Assembly: GCA_934757275.1 (NCBI GenBank)
Contig: CAKVLN010000004.1
Span: 124,001-188,000, forward strand
Direction of reading: 5' to 3'
From: an uncultured Candidatus Melainabacteria bacterium
Lineage (GTDB): Bacteria; Cyanobacteriota; Vampirovibrionia; Gastranaerophilales; Gastranaerophilaceae
DNA length: 64,000 bases
Position 1 is the first letter of the stretch. Each line of letters starts with the position of its first letter. A program made the position numbers and the translations under genes. This document shows positions 57,322 through 64,000 of this stretch, one piece after another. Below the pieces are notes generated by a model. That model saw only the letters and a list, made by a program, of their open reading frames with translations. It was not told the origin of the DNA and searched no databases.

Positions 57322-57343
57322 TCGACTAGTATAACATCGACTA
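57322..57343 (+). promoter_or_regulatory. Direct repeat around a -10-like box
   Basis: TCGACTA at 57322 and 57337 (15-nt period) flank TATAAC (57330-57335), upstream of the metal-permease-like gene. It could be an operator. Confidence 0.35.
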
Positions 57344-57371
57344 ATAAGAATTTTTGAGGTTTAATTGCAAT

Positions 57372-58301
57372 ATGTTAATATCAATGCTGGAAAAAATTAA
57401 CGGATTATATGAGAGTCTTTTCGCTCCTGTTGACACGCTCGTGGAAAAACTTCCAATGGCTGATTGGGCGGTTGATGCAGTGTGTGATAGCATTCATTTA
57501 TTACCATTTTTGTTTATAGTTTTTGTCATAATTGAGATTTTGGAATTTTATCACGCTGATAGGATAAACGCTCTACTTAAAAAATCTGGCAAAAGTGGCG
57601 TGCTTGTTGGTGCAATAGCTTCAATTATTCCGCAGTGCGGTTTTTCTGTAATCGCAAGCAGTTTATATTCTAATAGAATTATCACTCGTGGTTGTTTGAT
57701 TGCAGTTTATTTAGCGACTTCCGATGAAACAATTCCTATACTTTTGGCAACGCCTGCAAAAGTTTATTTGATTATTCCAATCGTTGGAATTAAGCTATTT
57801 ATCGGTATTCTAATGGGGTATTTAATTGATTTCCTTGCTCCGCAAAAAATTATTAGGGAAGATACCAATGAAATTGATATAGTAGAAGAGGGTTGTTGCA
57901 AGCACGATATTGAACACGGTAGTAAGCGAGAACTTATCATTCACCCAATTTTGCACACAACAAATGTGTTTGCTTTTATTTTGGTAATAACACTAATTCT
58001 TAATTACTTTTTGACAAATGTTGATGTTGATAGCTTGATTGGTGGTAGCAAATTCCTTCAACCAGTTATTGCATCGTTTGTCGGCTTAATTCCAAATTGC
58101 GCAGTTTCAATCGGTTTGACAATGATGTTAATTAAAGGAACGATTTCTTTTGGCGCAGTGATGAGCGGACTTTTGTCGAATGCTGGTTTAGGTTTGCTGG
58201 TATTGCTTAAAAATAACGATTTTAAAGATACAATGAAAATTATTTTTATTTTGCTTTTGATAAGTATTATTTCTGGCATGATGATAAATATTGTTTTTTG
58301 A
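57372..58301 (+). CDS. ArsP_2-like putative heavy-metal permease
   Basis: An integral membrane protein of about 310 residues with eight or more hydrophobic segments in two halves. The paired motifs I-I-P-Q-C-G-F-S-V near residue 83 and L-I-P-N-C-A-V-S-I near 237 are the inverted-repeat signatures of the ArsP/permease group (putative metal exporters; sometimes annotated manganese transporter). A central cytoplasmic loop has E-E-G-C-C-K-H-D-I-E-H, a possible metal site. The start is uncertain (57354, 57372 or 57384); 57372 lies downstream of GAGG. Confidence 0.75.
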   Translation: MLISMLEKINGLYESLFAPVDTLVEKLPMADWAVDAVCDSIHLLPFLFIVFVIIEILEFYHADRINALLKKSGKSGVLVGAIASIIPQCGFSVIASSLYSNRIITRGCLIAVYLATSDETIPILLATPAKVYLIIPIVGIKLFIGILMGYLIDFLAPQKIIREDTNEIDIVEEGCCKHDIEHGSKRELIIHPILHTTNVFAFILVITLILNYFLTNVDVDSLIGGSKFLQPVIASFVGLIPNCAVSIGLTMMLIKGTISFGAVMSGLLSNAGLGLLVLLKNNDFKDTMKIIFILLLISIISGMMINIVF

Positions 58302-58343
58302 TATCAACTAGCAAATTATTTTTTTACAGGTTTTTATCGTTAT

Positions 58344-59339
58344 ATGAATATTTTATCAACCCCGCAATATAGTTTTAAATACAATAATCAGCCAAATTTT
58401 CAAGGCAATTCACGAAATTTGCAAACTTCTGTTGACAAGGCTTTGAGAAAAAGTTCTTTAACTGATGGCGATTTATTAGAGCTTTCTACAAGAATAAAAA
58501 AAGCAGTTAAAGATGTTATAACTCCGGAAAAATTTATTGAAGAAGGAAGCCACAATGCAGTATACAAAATTACTAGAAAGTATGTTGCAAGAGTTCCTGT
58601 TGGTGCAAAAATTGATGTCAAAGATTTGCCAGAGAAGCCTATTTTTGGTCAAGGCATTTTTAAAGATTTACATAATTATTTTGGAGAAGCTATAGTTAAG
58701 CTTGGCAAATTTCAAATTCTCAAAAACGTAGGCAAACATGTTCCTGCCGGAGTTCCTGAACATTATACAAAAACTTTTACAAAAGGAAGTATAAATAAAT
58801 ATTATAGAGAAAAATATCTACCGCATTTTGCAAGAATTACTCAAGCGAGTTATAACGAATTGGCAAAGGATATTGCAAAGCTAAATGAAATAAAATTAGG
58901 ACCTAGAAGTTATTGTCTATTTGACTCAATCAATCCCAATAATATAGTTGCAAGGGCAGGGAAATTATACCTAGTAGATGAAATAGATACTTTATATGAT
59001 AAATCTTATGGCAATACAACAGCCAAATTGTTTGAAGTATTTATTAATAAAGCTACAAAAGATTATGAAGCTCCAGATGCTGGTGATAAGCGAAAATATG
59101 TCAGAAACATTTTTAAGAAAATCGTCATTGCCGCAGATAACGCAAATTTATTACATGCTGATTCAAAAGAAGATTATGCAAACTGGGAAAAAGCTTTAAA
59201 GAAATGCAAATTCAATATTCCAGCAAGCGAAATTTTAAACAAGTTAGATAGATTGCAATATGAAGTTAAAGACCAAAATCAAAGAACAACTTTGATTAAA
59301 AACTACTTGAACAAACTTTGTATTGATAATCCAATGTAA
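58344..59339 (+). CDS. Kinase-fold protein with N-terminal N-F-Q-G tag
   Basis: Residues 11-21 (F-K-Y-N-N-Q-P-N-F-Q-G) are the tag seen in several proteins here. The rest reads like a protein-kinase/aminoglycoside-phosphotransferase fold: E-E-G-S-H-N-A-V-Y-K-I (67-76) as the Gly-rich loop, Y-V-A-R-V (80-84) as the strand that normally holds the ATP-binding Lys (here Arg83), L-F-D194-S-I-N-P-N-N199 as catalytic loop and L-V-D212-E-I-D as metal site. The Lys to Arg change makes activity uncertain. No close family is recognised. Confidence 0.65.
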   Translation: MNILSTPQYSFKYNNQPNFQGNSRNLQTSVDKALRKSSLTDGDLLELSTRIKKAVKDVITPEKFIEEGSHNAVYKITRKYVARVPVGAKIDVKDLPEKPIFGQGIFKDLHNYFGEAIVKLGKFQILKNVGKHVPAGVPEHYTKTFTKGSINKYYREKYLPHFARITQASYNELAKDIAKLNEIKLGPRSYCLFDSINPNNIVARAGKLYLVDEIDTLYDKSYGNTTAKLFEVFINKATKDYEAPDAGDKRKYVRNIFKKIVIAADNANLLHADSKEDYANWEKALKKCKFNIPASEILNKLDRLQYEVKDQNQRTTLIKNYLNKLCIDNPM

Positions 59340-59447
59340 AATCATTTATTTATATGATGTGTGCTTGTGATTTATATTTTACAATTTCATCATGGGGTTT
59401 TTGTTCAAAAAATTTGAACTCAATCACTACGATGGGAGAGTGTGTAA

Positions 59448-59648
59448 ATGTTAAATCAAGTTCTTATTCAGCCTACGATGTCTGAATCAATTACAAAAAA
59501 TTGGACTGAACAAGCAATTGAGTGCTACAAACTTAACGGCAATTGCAGTGAATGCTCTATTAGAAAGGCGCATTATTCTTTTGATTGTCAAATGCCGAGA
59601 GTTGTTGAAGTCCTAAAACTAATAAATGGCGAACCAAAAATCAAATAA
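59448..59648 (+). CDS. Small Cys-containing unknown protein
   Basis: Sixty-six residues with GGGAG 8 nt before the ATG. It contains W-T-E-Q-A-I-E-C-Y-K-L-N-G-N-C-S-E-C and later D-C-Q-M, four Cys spaced C-x6-C-x2-C-x14-C, which could bind zinc or an Fe-S cluster. No family name can be given, but codon use and the ribosome site support a real gene. Confidence 0.65.
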   Translation: MLNQVLIQPTMSESITKNWTEQAIECYKLNGNCSECSIRKAHYSFDCQMPRVVEVLKLINGEPKIK

Positions 59649-59679
59649 AATTTTAGCGAAAGGTTAGCCACTCTTAAAA

Positions 59680-60588
59680 CTATCCGTGTGGGTGCGCAGT
59701 TTCGTATACATCTTTCATGTGTTTCATAGAAATGTGTGTGTAAATCTGTGTGTTAGAAATGCCAGCGTGTCCTAAAAGTTCTTGAACAACCCTTAAATCT
59801 GCACCATTCTCAATCAATTTTGTAGCAAAACTATGTCGAAAAACGTGCGGTGTCACTTTTTTAGGCAACTCGATTTTTTCAACTATTTCATTAATAACTT
59901 TTCTTACGGTTTTGTTTTGAAGCCTATATCCTGTATTATTGATGAATAAAGGCGTATCGTCAGTGATTTCGCCCGTATCGTATTCTGGAGCAATAAGACT
60001 TCTGGCAGATTTAATATATTGCAGTAAATATCCTTTTGCTCTATCTGAAACCAGCACTATTCTTTCTTTTGCACCTTTACCAAAAACTCTTATTTCATTT
60101 TCGTCCAAATTCAAGTCCCCAAAATTTAGGTTACTTAATTCTGAAATACGCATGCCAGTTGCCCAAAGTAATTCTAAAATAACACGATTTCTGAAACCTG
60201 CTGGCGTTTCAATTTTGACATTGTTAAGAATTTGCTCAACCTCTTCTGGTGTCAAAAATTTTGGCAAAGATTTTGGACGTTTTGGTGCAGAAAGTGATAC
60301 TGCTGGGTTTGTGTCAATATAGCGTTCTCTAAACAAAAACTTGTAGAAAGTCCTAATCGCTGCAACTTTTCTTGCAATCGTCGTTTTTTGGTACTCAAAT
60401 CTTTGGATAAAATGCAAATATTCTCGAAGTTTAGTGAAATCAACATTTACGCAACTCACATTATCTAGCCATAAAATATAACTAACAATATCAGAAGTAT
60501 AAGCAGAAAGAGTATGTTCCGAAAAATTCTTTTCCACACTCAAATACGTCTTAAAATCTTCTATATATTGCTTTTCTGTTTCTCTCAT
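59680..60588 (-). CDS. xerD: XerC/XerD-type tyrosine recombinase
   Basis: Site-specific recombinase, probably for chromosome dimer resolution. The 302 residues have the N-terminal SAM-like domain (Y-I-E-D-F-K-T-Y-L-S-V-E-K-N-F-S) and the catalytic set: Arg in A-T-G-M-R-I-S-E-L, Lys in G-K-G-A-K-E-R, H-V-F-R-H-S-F-A-T, L-L-G-H-A and the nucleophile Tyr in Q-I-Y-T-H. Length and G-H-A-G-I-S-N-T-Q-I-Y fit XerC/D rather than a phage integrase. No attachment site or phage gene is seen; which of the two Xer paralogues it is cannot be told. Confidence 0.9.
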   Translation of the reverse strand: MRETEKQYIEDFKTYLSVEKNFSEHTLSAYTSDIVSYILWLDNVSCVNVDFTKLREYLHFIQRFEYQKTTIARKVAAIRTFYKFLFRERYIDTNPAVSLSAPKRPKSLPKFLTPEEVEQILNNVKIETPAGFRNRVILELLWATGMRISELSNLNFGDLNLDENEIRVFGKGAKERIVLVSDRAKGYLLQYIKSARSLIAPEYDTGEITDDTPLFINNTGYRLQNKTVRKVINEIVEKIELPKKVTPHVFRHSFATKLIENGADLRVVQELLGHAGISNTQIYTHISMKHMKDVYETAHPHG

Positions 60589-60735
60589 CGTGTCAATCTA
60601 AACCTTACAGTAATTATAGATTATGTTTCGAAACTTTGCAAGGAAGAAAATATGTATGTAAGAGCAAAATAGAAATTTCCTCTTTTCAACAATTTGATTT
60701 TGGTATACAATACTCATAATAAGTTGGAAACAAAT

Positions 60736-60984
60736 ATGAATATTTTTAAAACCTTTGAAATATTTTTAAAAGAACCCCTAAGCATTCTAAAAGACAATTT
60801 TGTACAGATTGTCAGCCTTCAAACTGGCAATATTTTTGAGAATAAACCTTCAATTGACGTTTCTTTGATGAAGAACAAGGCTCAATTAACCGTTGTGAAC
60901 AACGAAAAATTATACAACTTGCTTTCACTTGTAACTCATAGAGCAAAACAAAAACAGGAAGAAAAAGAACATGAAACAGCTTAA
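60736..60984 (+). CDS. Small unknown protein upstream of engB
   Basis: Eighty-two residues (M-N-I-F-K-T-F-E-I-F-L-K-E-P-L). Soluble, mixed helix and strand, Lys/Glu-rich end (K-Q-K-Q-E-E-K-E-H-E). It overlaps engB by 14 bp, which supports translation and coupling. Ribosome site weak. No family recognised. Confidence 0.55.
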   Translation: MNIFKTFEIFLKEPLSILKDNFVQIVSLQTGNIFENKPSIDVSLMKNKAQLTVVNNEKLYNLLSLVTHRAKQKQEEKEHETA

Positions 60985-61543
60985 CGCAAATTTTATTATC
61001 AGCGCAGAAAAACTTTCTCAATGTCCAGATTTTCCATTCCCAGAATTTCCACTTTTAGGACGTTCTAATGTGGGAAAATCTTCATTTATAAACGCTCTAT
61101 GCAACAACAAAAAACTTGCTAAAACCTCTAATACTCCTGGGAAGACTAGGCTTATTAATTTTTTCAACTTTTCTGATAAATTCATGATTGCCGACCTCCC
61201 TGGATATGGTTACGCAAAAGTTTCAAGAGAAGCGCAAGCGAGGTGGCAAAAATATTTGGAAGAATATTTGCTTAACCGCAAGCAAATTAAGTCTTTAATT
61301 CAATTTATTGACGCAAGACACGATATTCAAAAGAATGATTTCCAAATGCGAGAATGGGTTGAGGCATACAATTTGCCAATTTTCACAATCGTAACTAAAA
61401 TTGATTATATTCCAAAAGGTAAACAGCAAAGTGTACTTGCAAATGTTAAACGTAATTTCTCTGGTGATGTATTGCCTTTTAGCTCGGAGGATAGACGGTT
61501 TTGTGAAAGTACTATTGAATATTTATTTAATTTGTGTAAATAA
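60971..61543 (+). CDS. engB: Ribosome biogenesis GTPase EngB/YsxC
   Basis: A small GTPase needed for assembly of the large ribosomal subunit. The 190 residues contain G-R-S-N-V-G-K-S-S-F (G1, about 29-38), N-T-P-G-K-T-R (G2), D-L-P-G-Y-G-Y-A (G3) and T-K-I-D-Y (G4, near 142). The length is normal. GGAAGAAAAAGA lies before the ATG. Confidence 0.95.
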   Translation: MKQLNANFIISAEKLSQCPDFPFPEFPLLGRSNVGKSSFINALCNNKKLAKTSNTPGKTRLINFFNFSDKFMIADLPGYGYAKVSREAQARWQKYLEEYLLNRKQIKSLIQFIDARHDIQKNDFQMREWVEAYNLPIFTIVTKIDYIPKGKQQSVLANVKRNFSGDVLPFSSEDRRFCESTIEYLFNLCK

Positions 61544-61612
61544 TATAAATAAGTTTTTTAAATAAAAGCGTGCAATAATAACAATTTTTTGCACAAAATA
61601 AGAGGGTAATTT

Positions 61613-62542
61613 GTGTTTAAATTATTAGAAGATACTGAATTAAATCAAATTTCATTGACCGGTACTCGTGCTTTAGTTCTAGTTGGCTTGTTAATGAAAG
61701 CACCAAGGTCATTAGAAGAAATTAGAGAGGCATTTATTGATTTAAAAATTATGGAGCCAGAACACTCTGATGACATACTAAGAATTGACTTAAACACATT
61801 GAGAATAATGGGTTGCGAGATTTCTCGCTCAAGTGCAAAAACTGGTTATAAATATGTTTTGACAAAACACCCATTTTGTTTAGACATTACCAGTAAAGAA
61901 GTTTCATTGCTAAATAAAATTTATAAACGCATAAAGGATAATGCTGATATTTCGTTGCTATTAAAATATGATGAATTATTTAAGAAACTTGCGTTTCATA
62001 TAGCTGATGATGATGTAAGAGAGGAATTATATGGCATTTCTTCGTTAAAAAAATTTAATATAGAAGAAATTGACAAGTATAGAGAGGATTGTGCAAACAA
62101 TCGTATTTTGAATTTTGTTTATAAGAGTCCAACCGCAAAAGAGAGTGGTAAAAAAGAAGTTTGCGCTCAAAGCCTTGTCTTCCAAAACGATAAAATTTAT
62201 CTTTATGCTTATGATTTAAAAAAACAAGAATCTGTAATTTTTAATATTAAACGTATTAAATCTATTCTTTCTCGCAAAGAAAACAAGGATAATATTGAGG
62301 TAAAAGAAACCTGTGTAAAATTTCTGATTAAAGATTTTGGCATGAATGAAATTGCAGAAAACGAAAAAATCGTTGAAACAAACGAAAACGGGCATATTGT
62401 AGAAGGAAAGTATCACAACGATTTTGTTGCAGTGCAGAGAATGCTTTCTTTTGGCGCAAATTGTACAGTTTTAGAACCACAAGCTATTAGAGCAAAAATT
62501 ATAGAAAAATTGAAAGATATGAGGAAGAATTATGATGCCTAA
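61613..62542 (+). CDS. WYL-domain regulator, first of a tandem pair
   Basis: The start is GTG 61613 with AGAGGG upstream. The N-terminal 100 residues look like a winged helix (L-V-L-V-G-L-L-M-K-A-P-R-S-L-E-E-I); the middle to C-terminal part is a WYL-like domain (R-I-L-N-F-V-Y-K-S-P, L-Y-A-Y-D-L-K, I-K-R-I-K-S-I) and a C-terminal extension. Pairs of such genes (PafB-PafC) control DNA-damage genes in actinobacteria; here the pair overlaps by 11 bp. Target unknown. Confidence 0.7.
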   Translation: MFKLLEDTELNQISLTGTRALVLVGLLMKAPRSLEEIREAFIDLKIMEPEHSDDILRIDLNTLRIMGCEISRSSAKTGYKYVLTKHPFCLDITSKEVSLLNKIYKRIKDNADISLLLKYDELFKKLAFHIADDDVREELYGISSLKKFNIEEIDKYREDCANNRILNFVYKSPTAKESGKKEVCAQSLVFQNDKIYLYAYDLKKQESVIFNIKRIKSILSRKENKDNIEVKETCVKFLIKDFGMNEIAENEKIVETNENGHIVEGKYHNDFVAVQRMLSFGANCTVLEPQAIRAKIIEKLKDMRKNYDA

Positions 62543-63404
62543 GAAATTATCACAAAAGAAAAACCTCTCCTCAATGCAAGTAATCAAAACTTTGCAAACC
62601 TTGTTGCAAGGCAATTTTACAATGAATGAACTTATCGAAAAGCTTAATGCAAACGAAAGTGAACCAATTTTTAATAATAGCGTAGTTAGCAAATATATTA
62701 ATACTTGCAGATATTGCGGAATAGAAATTCCAAAAATTCATAATAAGTATTTTGTAACTAATATGCCTTTCGGCTTAGAACTCACTGACTCAGACGTAGT
62801 TTTGTTGAATAATATGCAAATTATCGTTAACGAAGAAATGACCAAAAGATATCATAAGTTGTTTGGTAGTTTTCTTGAAAAACTTAATCGCTATTCTAAC
62901 AAAAAGATTGCCAGAATTGACAAATCTACTTACGAGATGAGCGCAGAGCTTTTTGAAAATGCAATTAACGAAAAACGCAAAATCAAATTGATGTTCAAAA
63001 ACAGAATTATTATGGAATGCATACCTCTAAAAATCACCAATGTTAAAGGTAAAACCTTCTACAATGTTTTCCACAAAAACAAAGAGCGAATGATTGACGC
63101 CTCAAGACTTTCTGGCTTAGAAGTTTTAAGAGAACGCTTTATTGAAAACTTTAACGACGAGGCAGTAATCTTCCTTATTCGTGATGATTTAGCTTCTAGG
63201 TATGATTTGAGGGCTAATGAGCAGTATACGAAAACCGATAGAATTGGCTGGAAAGCTATTGCGAATAGAGGTGAAAATAAAGAATTATTGCTTTCAAGAT
63301 TATTACGTTATGACAACAAATGCGAAATCGTAAGTCCAAAATCTTATCGTGACGAAATGAAACAAATCTTGGAAAGCGCATTAAAGAATTATGGAGAAGT
63401 TTAA
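62532..63404 (+). CDS. WYL-domain regulator, second of a tandem pair
   Basis: The 290 residues repeat the layout of its neighbour: helix-turn-helix part with M-N-E-L-I-E-K-L-N-A and V-V-S-K-Y-I-N-T-C-R-Y-C-G-I-E-I-P, then a WYL-like core (R-K-I-K-L-M-F-K, I-D-A-S-R-L-S-G-L-E-V-L) and a C-terminal extension ending L-E-S-A-L-K-N-Y. Sequence similarity to the first copy is clear in layout but low in identity. It overlaps coaX by one base (TAATG), so the three genes are probably one operon. Confidence 0.7.
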   Translation: MMPKKLSQKKNLSSMQVIKTLQTLLQGNFTMNELIEKLNANESEPIFNNSVVSKYINTCRYCGIEIPKIHNKYFVTNMPFGLELTDSDVVLLNNMQIIVNEEMTKRYHKLFGSFLEKLNRYSNKKIARIDKSTYEMSAELFENAINEKRKIKLMFKNRIIMECIPLKITNVKGKTFYNVFHKNKERMIDASRLSGLEVLRERFIENFNDEAVIFLIRDDLASRYDLRANEQYTKTDRIGWKAIANRGENKELLLSRLLRYDNKCEIVSPKSYRDEMKQILESALKNYGEV

Positions 63405-64000
63405 TGCTTCTGGCAATCGACATAGGTAACACAAATATTACGCTCGGTGTGTTTGAGAACGAAAGTATCCTCGAAACCTTCCGTTTGGCATCAGATAAAG
63501 AGCTTCCGCAAGAAGAGTATGAAATCTTACTTCATTCTTTGTTTAAAAAATACGACATCAACGCTTGCATAATTGCATCAGTTGTTGATGAACTGAGCAA
63601 AGTTTTAAAACACGCTACAGACAATGTATTCCACATAAATTCCTTGCTTTTGTCAACAAAACTTAATTTGGGAATTAATATAAAACTAAAAAACCCAAAA
63701 GAGGCTGGCGCAGATAGAATTGCCAATGCTTGCGGGGCTTATGTTTTGTATTCAAAGCCTGCTATCATTGTCGATTTAGGCACTGCGACCACTTTTGATA
63801 TCGTAAACAAAGAGGGCGATTTTGTTGGTGGTGTAATCATGCCAGGGCTTAATTTGCAATTCAGAGCCTTGAGCCGCAACACTTCTAAGCTGCCTAAAAT
63901 CGAGCCAGATACCGTTAACAATGCGATTGGTGATAACACTTCAGACGCTATACTTTCTGGCGTAATTCGAGGTTCTGCCTGCGCAATAGAAGGTTTAATT
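63404..64000 (+). CDS. coaX: Type III pantothenate kinase, N-terminal part
   Basis: Phosphorylates pantothenate in the first step of coenzyme A synthesis. It runs off the right edge after 199 codons. M-L-L-A-I-D-I-G-N-T-N-I-T-L-G is the phosphate-binding motif; A-G-A-D-R-I-A-N-A-C-G-A and I-V-D-L-G-T-A-T-T-F-D are the other family motifs with the catalytic Asp. GGAG lies 8 nt upstream. With panE, coaBC and cdr, it is the fourth CoA-related gene in the window. Confidence 0.95.
   Translation, partial: MLLAIDIGNTNITLGVFENESILETFRLASDKELPQEEYEILLHSLFKKYDINACIIASVVDELSKVLKHATDNVFHINSLLLSTKLNLGINIKLKNPKEAGADRIANACGAYVLYSKPAIIVDLGTATTFDIVNKEGDFVGGVIMPGLNLQFRALSRNTSKLPKIEPDTVNNAIGDNTSDAILSGVIRGSACAIEGLI

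Noticed and set aside
59680..60588. Phage or integron integrase
   Set aside because: Length and motifs fit housekeeping XerC/D; no attachment site, phage or cassette genes around it.

Overview
The window is a low-GC, densely packed bacterial chromosome segment (64 kb, one tRNA, no rRNA, no CRISPR array, no recognisable phage). Gene content suggests a Gram-negative-type cell related to Cyanobacteria: an AsmA-like envelope protein, an SLH-domain envelope protein, a PixL/PilL-like hybrid CheA with a separate membrane chemoreceptor, and a cap protein of a flagellum (FliD). Several otherwise unrecognisable proteins begin with a short tag ending in Asn-Phe-(Lys/Arg/Gln)-(Gly/Gln). My best guess is the non-photosynthetic cyanobacterial sister group (Vampirovibrionia/Melainabacteria, Gastranaerophilales-like). 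This is an inference from gene flavour, not a proven placement.

Layout. 1-9.3 kb: end of an AsmA-like gene, tgt, ndk, groES-groEL split by a nested repeat, gtrA, a DinJ-YafQ toxin-antitoxin pair, and riboflavin genes ribE-ribBA. 9.3-17 kb: GNAT acetyltransferase, SLH protein, three tandem paralogues of unknown function, a tandem-duplication scar, a PanE-like reductase, a NeuA-like CMP-sugar synthetase and a possible CheD-like protein. 17-24.6 kb: acidic-tailed TPR protein, recN, a SEC-C protein, a 690-bp hairpin-rich repeat block, a frameshifted pseudopilin, and a copper-type module (strong promoter, CsoR-like operator, secreted 20-Cys mini-protein, csoR). 24.6-30 kb: a membrane protein preceded by a candidate Ser-codon attenuator, and the murD-ftsW-murG operon. 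30-46.6 kb: fliD, lepA, CoA-disulfide reductase, bioD-bioA, coaBC-nif3, gyrB, an acetolactate synthase, tRNA-Pro and an unknown protein. 46.8-57.3 kb: a divergent chemosensory cluster (MCP and hybrid CheA on one side; REC-GGDEF, double CheW, a large AMIN-like/TM/acidic protein and a solute-binding lipoprotein on the other). 57.3-64 kb: an ArsP_2-like metal permease, a kinase-fold protein, xerC/D, engB, a tandem pair of WYL regulators and the start of coaX.

Two themes stand out. First, transcription signals: at least five genes (ribE, panE, the TPR gene, the CoA-disulfide reductase gene, gtrA) and one mini-ORF have a TATAAT-like box only 6-7 nt before the ATG, so they should give leaderless mRNAs, while most other genes have normal AGGAG sites. 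Second, intergenic space is filled with several families of small inverted-repeat elements, one of which lies exactly at a duplication breakpoint that created a chimeric micro-ORF with its own promoter and terminator. The best candidates for undescribed biology are the CsoR/Cys-rich peptide module, the poly-Ser leader, the duplication-born micro-ORF, the N-terminal N-F-x-G tag family, and the chemosensory cluster with its AMIN-like hub protein.
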